From Watersipora subatra (taxonomy: Eukaryota; Bryozoa; Gymnolaemata; Cheilostomatida; Watersiporidae), in assembly GCF_963576615.1 (NCBI RefSeq), contig NC_088711.1:3596001-3660000 (forward strand): a stretch of 64,000 nt of DNA, read 5' to 3'. The stretch's first letter is position 1. The number at the start of each line of letters is the position of its first letter. The notes below the pieces were generated by a model that worked only from the letters and a program-made list of their open reading frames with translations, had not been told where the DNA came from and made no database searches. Position numbers and translations under genes: made by a program. Positions 46,941-57,308 of the stretch are shown here, piece after piece.

Positions 46941-49333
46941 CAATTTGGAGAACTTAGTGCTTGGTAAGTATCAACCGTGGTCAAAAAGTACAGAGAAAGT
47001 TCAGTATAAGAATATACTAGTTTTACCAGCTGTGCACACTTGTCCACATATATTTCATAAGCTATTTAATTGTAGTACGGATAAGCACCTTGCCTTGCTC
47101 AATTCTCTAGCACCACCTCAGCAATATGCACTGAATTTCAATTATAAAAGTTTCAACTGCTCAAAGGAAGTGTCCATGCTTGGAGATAAGTTATGTATTT
47201 CAACTGACAATCCACACGGTAAGCATTAAATATGTGCTTGTTATGTCAGTGTCCCAACTGTGTGATGCTATTTCTGATAAACCAATAATAAAGCTTTAGT
47301 TATTAGAGTTGCATTAAGTTGATTGATGGTATGTGGTAAAATATTCTTGCTCACAAATAGGTTAGTTGAGTAACTAGTCCTCATGTGAGTATCTCTCTAA
47401 ACGGCTGAATCCAGATTGGTGCAAAATGATTTTAATCATTTGTTTAGCCTTTGATTTTTGCTAGTTAATCATTGTCATTATTTCACAATTATTACGTTGA
47501 CATTGATTTTGTTACTAAATTTGTTATTAACTCGAAAGACAGCCGCACAATATATACTGCTCTATTTTTAGACTTAGTCTTACATACGTGTACTGCGCTA
47601 ATGTTAGAGTCTGATACACTGTCCCACTCCTAGTCATATAGTCTGATAGACTGCCCCACACCTAGTCATATAGTCTGATACACTGTTCCACTCCTAGTCA
47701 TATAGTCTGATACACTGTTCCACTCCTAGTACTATAGTCTGATACACTGTTCCACTCCTAGTACTATAGTCTGATACACTGTTCCACTCCTAGTCATATA
47801 GTCTGATACACTGTTCTACTCCTAGTCCTATAGTCTGATAGACTGTTCCACTCCTAGTCATATAGTCTGATAGACTGTTTCACTCCTAGTCATATAGGTA
47901 GTCTGATACATTATTCTACTCCTAGTCATATAGTCTGAACACTGTTCCACTCCTAGTTGTATATTCGGATATACTGCTACATTTCTTAACTTCCATTAAG
48001 ATATATTTAATCATCAAACTTATATTTTGATCCAATCAAGAAACTGAATACATACTTTTGTATTGTTTCTGCTTGTTATGTATTTCTAGCATAGACCTAT
48101 TAACTATCGTATACTATAGTATACTATAGTATACTCTAGTATACTATAGTATACTATAGTATACTATAGTATACTATAGTATACTCTAGTATACTCTAGT
48201 ATACTATAGTATACTATAGTATACTCTGGTATACTCTAGTATACTATAGTATACTATAGTATAGTTAATAGGTCTATGATCTCTAGTAATAAAAAAAGAA
48301 ATGTGCTCATTGTGTAGAATGTCATGCATCCAAATAGTTTTTTTCATTGCCATATACCATTTTGTTGTGTGATATATTAGTCTAATCCATTGCTTCATGC
48401 ATTAAAATTTTACATTTCATGCTCGCCAACGGCCCATGGTCGTGATTAGCCATTTAAGATGTTTGTGAGCTTGACATTGGGTTAACTTTAGAGGAGAACA
48501 AATACATAGCATAGCTCATCAACCTGTGAACTAGCTCTAGTAAGTAGGTCAGGTACATGTGGACTAGCTTTAGTATGTAGGTCAAAGGCCTGTGGACTAG
48601 CTATAGTAATTAGGTCAGGTACTTGTGGACTAGCTCTCGTAAGTGGGTCAGGTGCCTGTGGACTAGCTCTAATAAGTAGGTCGGGCGCCTGTGGACTCGC
48701 TCTAGTAAGTAGATCAGGTGCCTGCAAAATAGCTCTGGTAAGTAGGTCAGGTGCCTGTAGACTAGTTATAGTAAGTAGGTCAGGTGCCTGCGGACTAGCT
48801 CTTGTAAGTAGGTCAGGTGTTTGTGGACTCGCTCTGGTAAGTAGGTCAGGTGCCTGTGGACTAGCTCTTGTAAGTAGGTCAGGTACATAGATTGTCATAG
48901 TGCCAAGATAACGAAATTAAAATATTTACATATTGCAATTACCTTTTTGTCTACTTTTTTAAACCAGAGTAAACAATAGTTTTTCCCAAAAACATTTTTG
49001 CGCCACCTTTTCCTACATTACCATGAATGATCATGCACAGGTCAAGGTTATTTTTGTAGACTTCCCTTTCATAGCTGGGCAGAGAGACAGTGATGGTGAT
49101 ACAAGTAGCTTATGCAGTTCTCAATCAGGACTAGCTAGTGAACATTCCACAACATTTTCTTGCGACGAACTACAGGAAATGGTGTATCAAGCCGATGTAC
49201 ACGACAGTAGACCATCACTAGCTAAAGCAAATCGACTCTCTGAGTATAGCAGCAGAACTATTCCCTCATCCAAAAAAGACACAAACATTGTAGAGCCATC
49301 TAACAGTGAACGAAATGTTCCTATAAGTTTTGC
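46941..49333 (+). CDS. TRIM-like gene, middle exons 6 and 7
   Basis: Exon 6 46941-47218 (acceptor GTGTTTTCAG, donor G/GTAAGC) encodes a Lys/Asn/Cys-bearing segment of about 90 residues with no domain I recognise. It ends in phase 1 and joins in frame to exon 7 49075-49333 (acceptor CTTTCATAG, donor GCG/GTAATT), a Ser/Asp-rich, probably disordered stretch. The junction from exon 5 (phase 0) to exon 6 does not fit the open frame, which needs phase 2. Either an exon is missed, a different acceptor is used (AG at 46949-46950 would restore phase), or the last exon is the 23-base piece ending at 46963. These exons could belong to a separate gene, but order, strand and phase favour one locus. Confidence 0.5.
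47605..47965. repeat. Minisatellite, unit about 31 bp
   Basis: About 11 copies of a unit like AGTCTGATACACTGTTCCAC plus TCCTAGTCATAT, in the intron between exons 6 and 7 of the TRIM-like gene. Confidence 0.92.
48091..48277. repeat. 187-bp palindrome with AGTATACT core
   Basis: The outer arms ATAGACCTATTAACTAT and ATAGTTAATAGGTCTAT are exact complements. The inside is made of about 17 units of AGTATACT, themselves self-complementary. The whole could fold into one long hairpin. Confidence 0.93.
48535..48890. repeat. 33-bp minisatellite
   Basis: About 11 copies of AAGTAGGTCAGGTGCCTGTG plus GACTAGCTCTAGT. The minus strand is open across it only because 33 is a multiple of 3, giving an 11-residue period. 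Confidence 0.92.
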
Positions 49334-50626
49334 GGTAATTTCACAGATCACGTTGATATATTCAATCAAATTTTACGAATTAACCTTGATAAGCAAGTCA
49401 TACCCTGTTATCATATACCTATGATAAAGAGTTTATCATGACTTTATAATATCTATGTCTCACAATACGTGTCACAAACCGTATAACATCGTTAATAATA
49501 ATAATCATAATAATCGTTAACATAATCGATGACTGAGTACGTTGTGCAAAGCTTGCACTGTGAATAAGCTGCGATGCTCTGGCTCTCTGTTGGCATGTTA
49601 AAAATGTGATTGCGTCAAAAAAGCCGATCAAATTATATTGAGACCAATAAAAGGCTAAAACATCAGCTACAATTTGATGTCATTTTTGTTTTTGTAGACT
49701 AACACTGTCCAGAGATATAGGCGTTTGAATGAGATCATTTTTTGAAACGCTGAGATTTGAGCGGGTGCTTTAATCGTGACGTGTATAGTGATACATGTGA
49801 AAAGTGTTTGCCAACGATAAATATAATATCTCTTCGTTAGCCAATCATCAACATGAAATTTTTTTATAGGTCATAATGCATGTTATCCCTCGTAAAATGT
49901 GTTGTTTGTGATCTCGAAATTAGGAATTTTACTTAATTATTAGATCCTGCATCAACATCAAAATTTACTGAATTAATTGACATCGTTAATTTACTGAAAT
50001 GCTGCATCGACACATTTTATTGATGAACAACAGAATTGTATTAGAAAACTGTATCTGGTTTTAGGTTTTGGGGGTGAGAATAAAAACAAACTCGATATGG
50101 CTTAATATTTTCAAAAGTCAAATATGCTCTGTTTTGAGATGCTATAGGCTAGTCATCAATTAAAATGAAACATTTAACAGACAGCTTTATGATACAGGGG
50201 AGAAAGAAGCATTGCTTAGCAAGAGAGGATAACTTCTATTGCTACTCCCAAGGTGGGGCAACCCTCAAGCTACATGTATATAGTTGTTGGAGTCACAGAT
50301 TTAGTGATAAAAAACCTTAGCTGTTCATATATCATTTATTTACATGTATCTGTCGACCATATCTTGCTTTTACCTTATAGCTTCCGACCACAGTTGCCTT
50401 GCAGAATAATGTAATTACTAAGTAACATCTCCCGACACATTATAACAGAAGTAGTTAGTATTTGCATGTGCAAGGTTTTACAGCCCGATTAAATAGGTCG
50501 ATATGCACATGTACATTTATATACATGAGGCTGAAGTGTGTTTACACGCTTTAACCAGCCATGATTAGTCCGCTAGTTTAGAGACGACCAATTAAACTTA
50601 ATTCACTTATTAAGAAACTTGTTAAA

Positions 50627-50798
50627 AGTTGATTTGCAACAAAATTCACATCACAGTTATTTGGTATCAAAAGATTCACCATGTCTTACTCTGTTGTGTT
50701 GTAGGTGCAAAATATGTGGAGATGTGATTACAAGCTCTTAAAAGCTCAAAAACGAACAGTTAATCGCCGACATCACGAAACCGCCGTAGATTGGAACC
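50627..50798 (-). repeat. Dispersed repeat, copy 3
   Basis: Reverse complement of the 38168 and 51368 copies, sharing TTATTTGGTATCAAAAGATT. Confidence 0.8.
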
Positions 50799-51367
50799 AG
50801 TTATTTATCTGACGTAATCAATCCATTTGGTTATAGTTTTCACATGTGATGTTATCACGTGAATTGAAAGGCCAATAAAAGGCTCAATATAAAATGTCTC
50901 GTAGCACTAGTTTATGACAAACACTTTGGGTTTTACTGAAGAGCCCTTACCAAATATAGATGCTCGCTAGTAAACAGTTTTGTTTCGTCTTGGTCTAATC
51001 ATCTAGTCGTAATCTGATCATATGACCCAATACTTCCTGCCAAACAGCGCGAATAATTTCTGCAGCATTTTTCGATTATCACAAGTGACCAACAGGCTCG
51101 TCATGTTTATCAGAGAATGATATGTACTCCTTCGAGCTAAGAGTAAAAAATTAAACGAATTTTCACGGTAGGCTATAAGATATCCGTGCTGAAAGTGGCA
51201 GCATTACAATGAGGATGAAATAGACGTGGAAGGACAATAGACATGGTTTTATTGAATGCGTGAAGTATATTTGTGAAAATCTTTTGACGAATGAGGTTGC
51301 ATGGAAGTGTAAAAAGAAGCCATCGTGTTCAACTATGTCCCAATCAAGCCGTTTTGGAAAGAGATTC

Positions 51368-51535
51368 TAATCTACGGCACTTTCGTGATGGTGGCAATTA
51401 AATGTTTGTTTTTGAGCTTTTAAAAGCTTGTAATCACATTTCCACACATTTTTCACTTACAATACAGCAGAGTAAGACATGGTGAATCTTTTGATACCAA
51501 ATAACTGTAATGTTAATTTTGTTGCAAGTCAACCC
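51368..51535 (+). repeat. Dispersed repeat, copy 2
   Basis: Same family as 38168-38340, including the flank TCTAATCTACGG. Together with copy 3 it forms an inverted pair about 570 bp apart. Confidence 0.8.
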
Positions 51536-51765
51536 TTTAGTGCATGGAATGATAATATGAAACTATAGCTAAACAAAAAAAGTGTGAGAGCGATATTTTT
51601 GGCAAGTTTGTATAAAACAAACAAACGGCTGTATTATTCTTCAGCCATTGATGTGCAAGTATCGTAACCTGGACACATCTTGTAGGCTAAACCCAGACCT
51701 CCTCCCTACCCACAAACTTTTCTAAACAGAGTTCTCTCAAAACATCCTGAATTCTTACCCCACAG

Positions 51766-53612
51766 TTTAAGCCTTGATGCTGTTCTGAGGAGACAGCAAG
51801 AGCATGACCTGGAAGAAAAGGAGCCATGGTTTGAACCTAAGAAACCATCAAATATTATGCAGTTGTTTGGAAACCAATATGTTTGTGAGTTGATTGCGTA
51901 AGCCAAACTTGGGCGATGTTATTGATTGCGTATGTCAGTTGAAAACTCACAAATGGTCTCAAAGAGACCATTTAAACTTCATTGATTAATATAAAATATG
52001 AAAACAAAGCAAATTTGTGATCTACACTTTAGACACTCAAGCTGAAAAATTATTTGTTTAGCTAAATGGTTATGTTAGTTCAAAAAAAAAAGAAAGAAAA
52101 TTTTGTAATGAATTGGCTGCTTTTTTTCAGTTATGAAACAACTAGTAACGCTGCTTTTTGTGCGCTGACATAGGTTTTCTAAAGACAAGGTCACCAAAAG
52201 TCAGATGAAAGGCAACAAACCTCCTCGTTATTATAGTAACACTTCTAGGGAGATTTGGTTCCATGTAGGTTGAGGCATTCTGAATCATTTTATGCTCTGA
52301 CTTTACATAAGGCTAAACAGGAAGCCACTGGAAGTTTATCACAGTTACTGGTAGAAAGCAATATACTTTTCTTACAGATTGTTTATCTCAGATCGTTAAA
52401 ATATTCCATGTATTTAGTACTGCAATATTTAATCTATCATACAAATATGCTACACTGGTGTCATTGTTTCCTTGCGAGCATAACAATATGTGTAGAATAC
52501 TGTCAATACTTTATTGGCAATAATTTAATTACAAACAGAGAGGCTTTCTAAATTATGTCGTACAAGAATCATAAAAAGGCAACAATTAGCCAATAAAATA
52601 AAACAAATGGTTTGACATATATCAGTTAAAATACGATTATCTACTAAGAGAACAGATATTAGGTAGAAGATTGTTAAAATGATATTTTCAAAATAATTGT
52701 TAGAGGCTGTATGCAATTTGTTCATATCACGTAACTTGAAAACCTGTAACCGCCATGTAAAAAATGAGGACACAAACTATAAAAGATCTTAAAAGCTATA
52801 ATTGCCATAAAATAAACATTACGCAGAAGTAATGTAAGAAAATGTAAAGATTTGGAAAGATCATTCGTTGGAATAAGATATGCTAGAATATGATGTAGAT
52901 TTGCAATTAGTCAGGATGCTTTTATGTGCAACTACAATAGAATGTGTATTACTCTTTCACAAGCTACAAACCACTAATGTCCATACTTTATTCTTGCTAT
53001 ACAGACAACGCAAGGTAAGTTGTCATATTCAAGGAGTTGTCATATCTTGTGAGAAATGTTCTTGAACCAACATAATTCAATTTGCAGTAGGCAGTAACAA
53101 CAACAACATGAATAGCCCTGTGCGACAAGGTATCTTCCAATCTTGTAAAAGAAACCAACTGGAGAGCGTTTTACTAAAGTTCAAAGAAGAATGTGGTGAT
53201 ATCGGAGACCTCCTTCGGTTGGACAAGAGCGACTCTACAAACCACAAGCTGTGAGTTTAGAAGTATTATCTCATCGCACTAAGTATTGTATCCGAAAACA
53301 ACATCAAAAGCTATATTAACAAGTCATAAAATACAAGGATTTATATTATTTGTTTAATGTTTGTTTTTCAAGTGTGTGACCTTCCTTAAATTTCTCCATG
53401 CTTTCAGGAGTGCCATGTCCAAAGCTATTCCAACTACGACACAAGGAGTGACACAGAGGTCTAAACATAGCTACTATTCTGGATACAGACTTACTTCAGA
53501 ACGAAAAGAGGATGAGCATGTGCAGGAGCTGCTGTTTCAACAGACATATGTAGCCGAAGAAAATAGTGAGGGGAAGATAGACAAACCCTGCAATTCAGAC
53601 ATGATAGACTAG
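51766..53612 (+). CDS. C-terminal exons, probably of the TRIM-like gene
   Basis: Exons 51766-51897 (acceptor TTACCCCACAG, donor C/GTAAGC), 53099-53251 (acceptor GTAGGCAG, donor CT/GTGAGT) and 53409-53612 (acceptor CATGCTTTCAG, stop TAG) join in one frame with consistent phases. The product is charged and Ser/Gln-rich, beginning SLDAVLRRQQEHDLEEKEPW, with no domain I recognise and no transmembrane segment. The upstream phase required (2) does not match exon 7, so at least one exon is missing if the locus is continuous. A polyadenylation signal AATAAA lies at about 53827. It might instead be the 3' end of an independent gene whose start is not visible. Confidence 0.55.
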
Positions 53613-54070
53613 CCCTGATCCTTCTATAGAAAGAGTATCCCTCACCATCGTAAATGGATGGGCCTTTTTATATCACCTTACAACCAACAGTGTTATTAGG
53701 ATTGATGTGAGCGCTGCTTTTTCACAATACATCAACAGCCCAGCTCAATGAGTTTAACAGACTATTGAATGGTACGATTAATTTGCCTAAAGCTGTTTAG
53801 CTTTAATCTGTTTGATGTGGAAACACAATAAATTAAAATCTGTTACATTCACTAATGTTCACTAATAGGGAGAACGGCTTAACCTTTGCCATTGTCTTAC
53901 ATCAGAAGTGTCCTGTTGGTAAGAAAAGTGTGTCTCACTCTTCGAGTTTTGGGTTTGAATCTATTTATTACACAAAAGATTATTGAGTTTAGGCTACAAA
54001 GATTTTTGAAAAAACTTAGTTTCTCAAGCATGTTTCACTCCTCAAGCAAAGGAGATGCTTCTGCTAACAT
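53613..54070. other. 3' UTR and spacer
   Basis: Contains AATAAA near 53827, about 215 bp after the stop codon. No other feature seen. Confidence 0.45.
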
Positions 54071-55396
54071 ACCATAAAACCTCTAATTGAATGTCACCTT
54101 TAGTTGAACGCCACCTCCATTTGACTGCCACTATGACATTCTTTGATCTTTACAAAACTATAATAGCAAGTGATTAGTAGAAAAGTGTCCACAAAATCGA
54201 ACAAACATTGACTCGGTTTAATCAATAACAATTAATTATTTCAATGTTTCTGTTCGTATTGAAGTCCGTTTTGGTGACTATAGGGCTTTTCAATTTTTCG
54301 TTAAAACTTTGAAAGCAACACCATAAAATTATGTAATTAATAACCGCATCAGGCTTATTATTAGTGGTTTCTTGTTTACACGGTCTTGTTACTTCGATGT
54401 ATGTAAAAAATGGTTTACATTTACAATGGCATATATATGACCTGCTTTAGGCTAAAAGTTGTGCTTACTGCCCATGCGGCTAATAGTTTGGTCATTGGTG
54501 CAAAATGCAACGCGTAAAAGTTTTGCTCTGCTCAAACAATTGTTTGGATGCTAATATCAACTAGTTCAACAATGCAGAAGAGGAGTTGAGGTCAGACGAC
54601 ATTGTGGAAGGTATAGAACAGCGAGAAGATGTTCATTCCGCCAAAAGAATCAATCAGAACGCCACTGGCTGAGCAAATGATGCAAATATTTTTGTTTAAA
54701 AAATGTTAATGTTTGTTTTCACATGTATTATAAGTATGGCTCATTTATGCCTCTTGTTTTTGAATATATATTTGTAGCATTTGCTAGATTATTTTTATTA
54801 TTATATAATTTATAAATTTGCAGATTTATAGCATATTATTTGATAGCATTCTTGCGGTTATTGTAACACAGCTTATAATGGTTTGACGCTCATAACTCCC
54901 TTCCATTGCACATAGGAAGCCAGTTTTGGCTGCAAACTGTAGCAAACATACCAATGAGTGCAATGAGCCTTTATGCAGCATCTATATATAATTATATTTC
55001 TCAAAGTAGGTCTGTCTGTGGATTGGTCATTCCGGTCATAGCTAGAGTGCACACTGATTATTTTACCGATGCGGCTAATAACAAATATTATTACGATGCT
55101 TCTGATAACAAATATTTTTCGTAAAGTTCGATTAATATATCTGGGGTCAAGGCCAATTTTTCTCACACAGACAATTATATAGTCTTCGTGGATAGAGCCT
55201 CTACCTAGTTCTACCCCATTCTCTCACCATTCAATCAGACAAAGACAGCCCGATATCTCATTTTCAAGTTTGTACCAATGTTGAAAGGTACCAGTATCAT
55301 CGTATTCAAAGTTTTGATGGATAGCTTCTGGTGAAACAGTAACCTTTTTTATACACACACACACACACACTTCTATGCAAGAATTTTCATTATTAA

Positions 55397-56456
55397 CCCT
55401 TTCGCGGGCAAAGCGACGTTTTTGTCGCTTCGCGATACTCCTTCATATGGGTGGAGCGACGTTTTTGTCGCCATAGTAACATATTTCTTTTATTGCAGTT
55501 TTTGGTTAGCTAAATGCCGGTTTTTGTTTACTTTTTTGACCGATAGCAAGCTATGATATATTGGCTTTAGTTAACCTCTGAAATAATTTTTCAATTTGCA
55601 CAAAACGATCATTTTCAGCAATGATAAATGAACAAATATTGCGAAAAAACTTAGAAAATTGTTCTAAATAATTTTTAAACTTTTTTTCTTTTTGGTTCTG
55701 CTTTAGCTGTTATTTACTAAAAGCTTGGAGAGTTTTATTTAGTTGATCGTCATGGCGACTTCTAAGAGAACTCTCCGAGATTGTTCTAATACAGCAAGTA
55801 CTAGTACCAGAGTTACTAAGTGAATCCCAGCTGACAGTGACCTATTAAATTTAGTAGCCAGAGATGACAGTGAATCAGGTTCAGATTGTGATTGGAATGA
55901 TTTTACATCTGGAAGTGATATTGATGAAGAAGCTGGTAGCAGTAATGATGATGTGGTGGGTGGGGGTGATGCCAGTGCCTGGAAGAATATTACCAATATG
56001 AAGAGAGATAAATCTCCTACAATTCATCAGTTTGTAGCAGTGACAGGTCCAGTATTTCCTCCAGTAGATGCTGTGTGATGGGTACAAAAAGACAAGAATA
56101 AGCACATGGTGCAAAGACTGATGTAGGCCTTTGTAACGGAAAATTCTTTTGGATATATCAAACGTAAATAGTGCTTATTTGAGTGTACACTTGTATCATA
56201 AAAAGATATACAATAAATATATTTATTTTGGTAGATCCACATATATAAATATTTTTATGTTATACATTTTTATTTATTCATAATATATATATATACATCT
56301 GGACAGATACATGTATGCATATGCATGTTTATACATAGATATATGCACATAAGAACATACAAAAGAGTGTATAAACCTTTTAAAAGAAATTGATTTTGCA
56401 GAAAATTAATTGGCCAGGGGGTCTGATATAGTCCTGAAAATTCACCTGTAAAAGGG
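55397..56456 (+). mobile_element. piggyBac-derived element with TTAA flanks (1060 bp)
   Basis: Begins CCCTTTCGCGGGCAAAGCG and ends AAAGGG, with TTAA at 55393-55396 and 56457-56460. Two copies of the self-complementary GCGACGTTTTTGTCGC lie near the left end. It contains the start of a transposase gene only. Confidence 0.8.
55752..56140 (+). pseudogene. piggyBac transposase N-terminal fragment, with stops
   Basis: From the ATG at 55752 the frame gives an acidic Ser/Asp-rich region and then a stretch ending SPTIHQFVAVTGPVFPP, the conserved lead-in to the piggyBac transposase domain. In-frame stops occur after about 23 residues and just after the conserved stretch. The catalytic domain is deleted. 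Confidence 0.7.
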
Positions 56457-56822
56457 TTAATGCTACATATTCAGAACCTTTATTTTGTTTTCTCAGTTCA
56501 TATTAATTGTATCATTACCAAATCATATTTTATTGTAATCGTAGCAAAACCGACTTAATTCAGCTATTACTTGCAAATTATTTCACATTTACATCTAAAC
56601 CTTTTTATAGTCATTTTATTTTTTTAAATCTATTTAACTTGCACGAAACATTTTCCTCGTGATATGAAGTTTAAAAAGTTCTTTGACAAAGTTTGTAAAC
56701 CTTTACAGTTGTTTTTATTTTCTCTCCTAATGTATTTCAGTTACACAAAACACTTTTCTCATGATATGAATGCTGTTATATGTTAAATACAAATCAATTT
56801 TCTGACCAAAGATTTTTTTATT

Positions 56823-56852
56823 ACCCGAGCAACACCGAGTAGCACAGCTAGT
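56823..56852 (+). repeat. Possible Helitron-like 3' end
   Basis: ACCCGAGCAACACCGAGTAG, then CACAGCTAGT: an imperfect hairpin followed by CTAG, resembling Helitron 3' termini. The 5' end was not found. Confidence 0.35.
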
Positions 56853-57308
56853 TGTTAAATATAGTTATAAGATAAAAGCATGCCTTCAAATTTATAATGA
56901 AATAAAAAGGGTTACACAGGTTAATTGTATCATGTTTTGGTACGAATTTGAAGTGTACACGATGTGCAGATGGTTACGATTGCATTTATTGACAGAAGGA
57001 ACAGATAATAGTAATGGCGTTTAAGCCTCACACATATATTGATATCTATCACGTCATTTCCGTTAAAAGACAGCATAGTCGTTAAACATTAAGAGCAGCA
57101 TAACTCTATGGACACAACCTCCATCCAAGACTTTAGATAGTAAAATACATGACAAAACAAAAGGTAATTAGTTAGTTGAGTACACACAATAAAACAAGAC
57201 AACTTCTTACTAGCATAGTCTAAAGCTAATGTTAATAACATAAAATGCACCAAGTAAAAGAAAATATAAAACAAGACAAGTACCCCAGCTGTGTGTGTGT
57301 GTGTGTGT

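Larger units (their letters stand above)
49334..51765. other. Intron or spacer, repeat-bearing
   Basis: Holds two copies of the 170-bp dispersed repeat in opposite orientation and a twice-used CCAATAAAAGGCT segment (49650, 50870). A missed exon of the TRIM-like locus may be here, since phases across 49333 and 51766 do not agree. Confidence 0.5.

Noticed and set aside
48488-48898. 136-codon minus-strand frame with an 11-residue repeat
   Set aside because: Exactly follows a 33-bp minisatellite in an intron; no start context or splice support.
49023-49074. Start of a separate gene at the ATG at 49023
   Set aside because: The stretch carries an acceptor CTTTCATAG in the phase needed by the exon ending at 47218.
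55739-56242. Minus-strand frames of 71-85 codons
   Set aside because: Lie opposite the piggyBac transposase fragment and adjoining element sequence; no domains.
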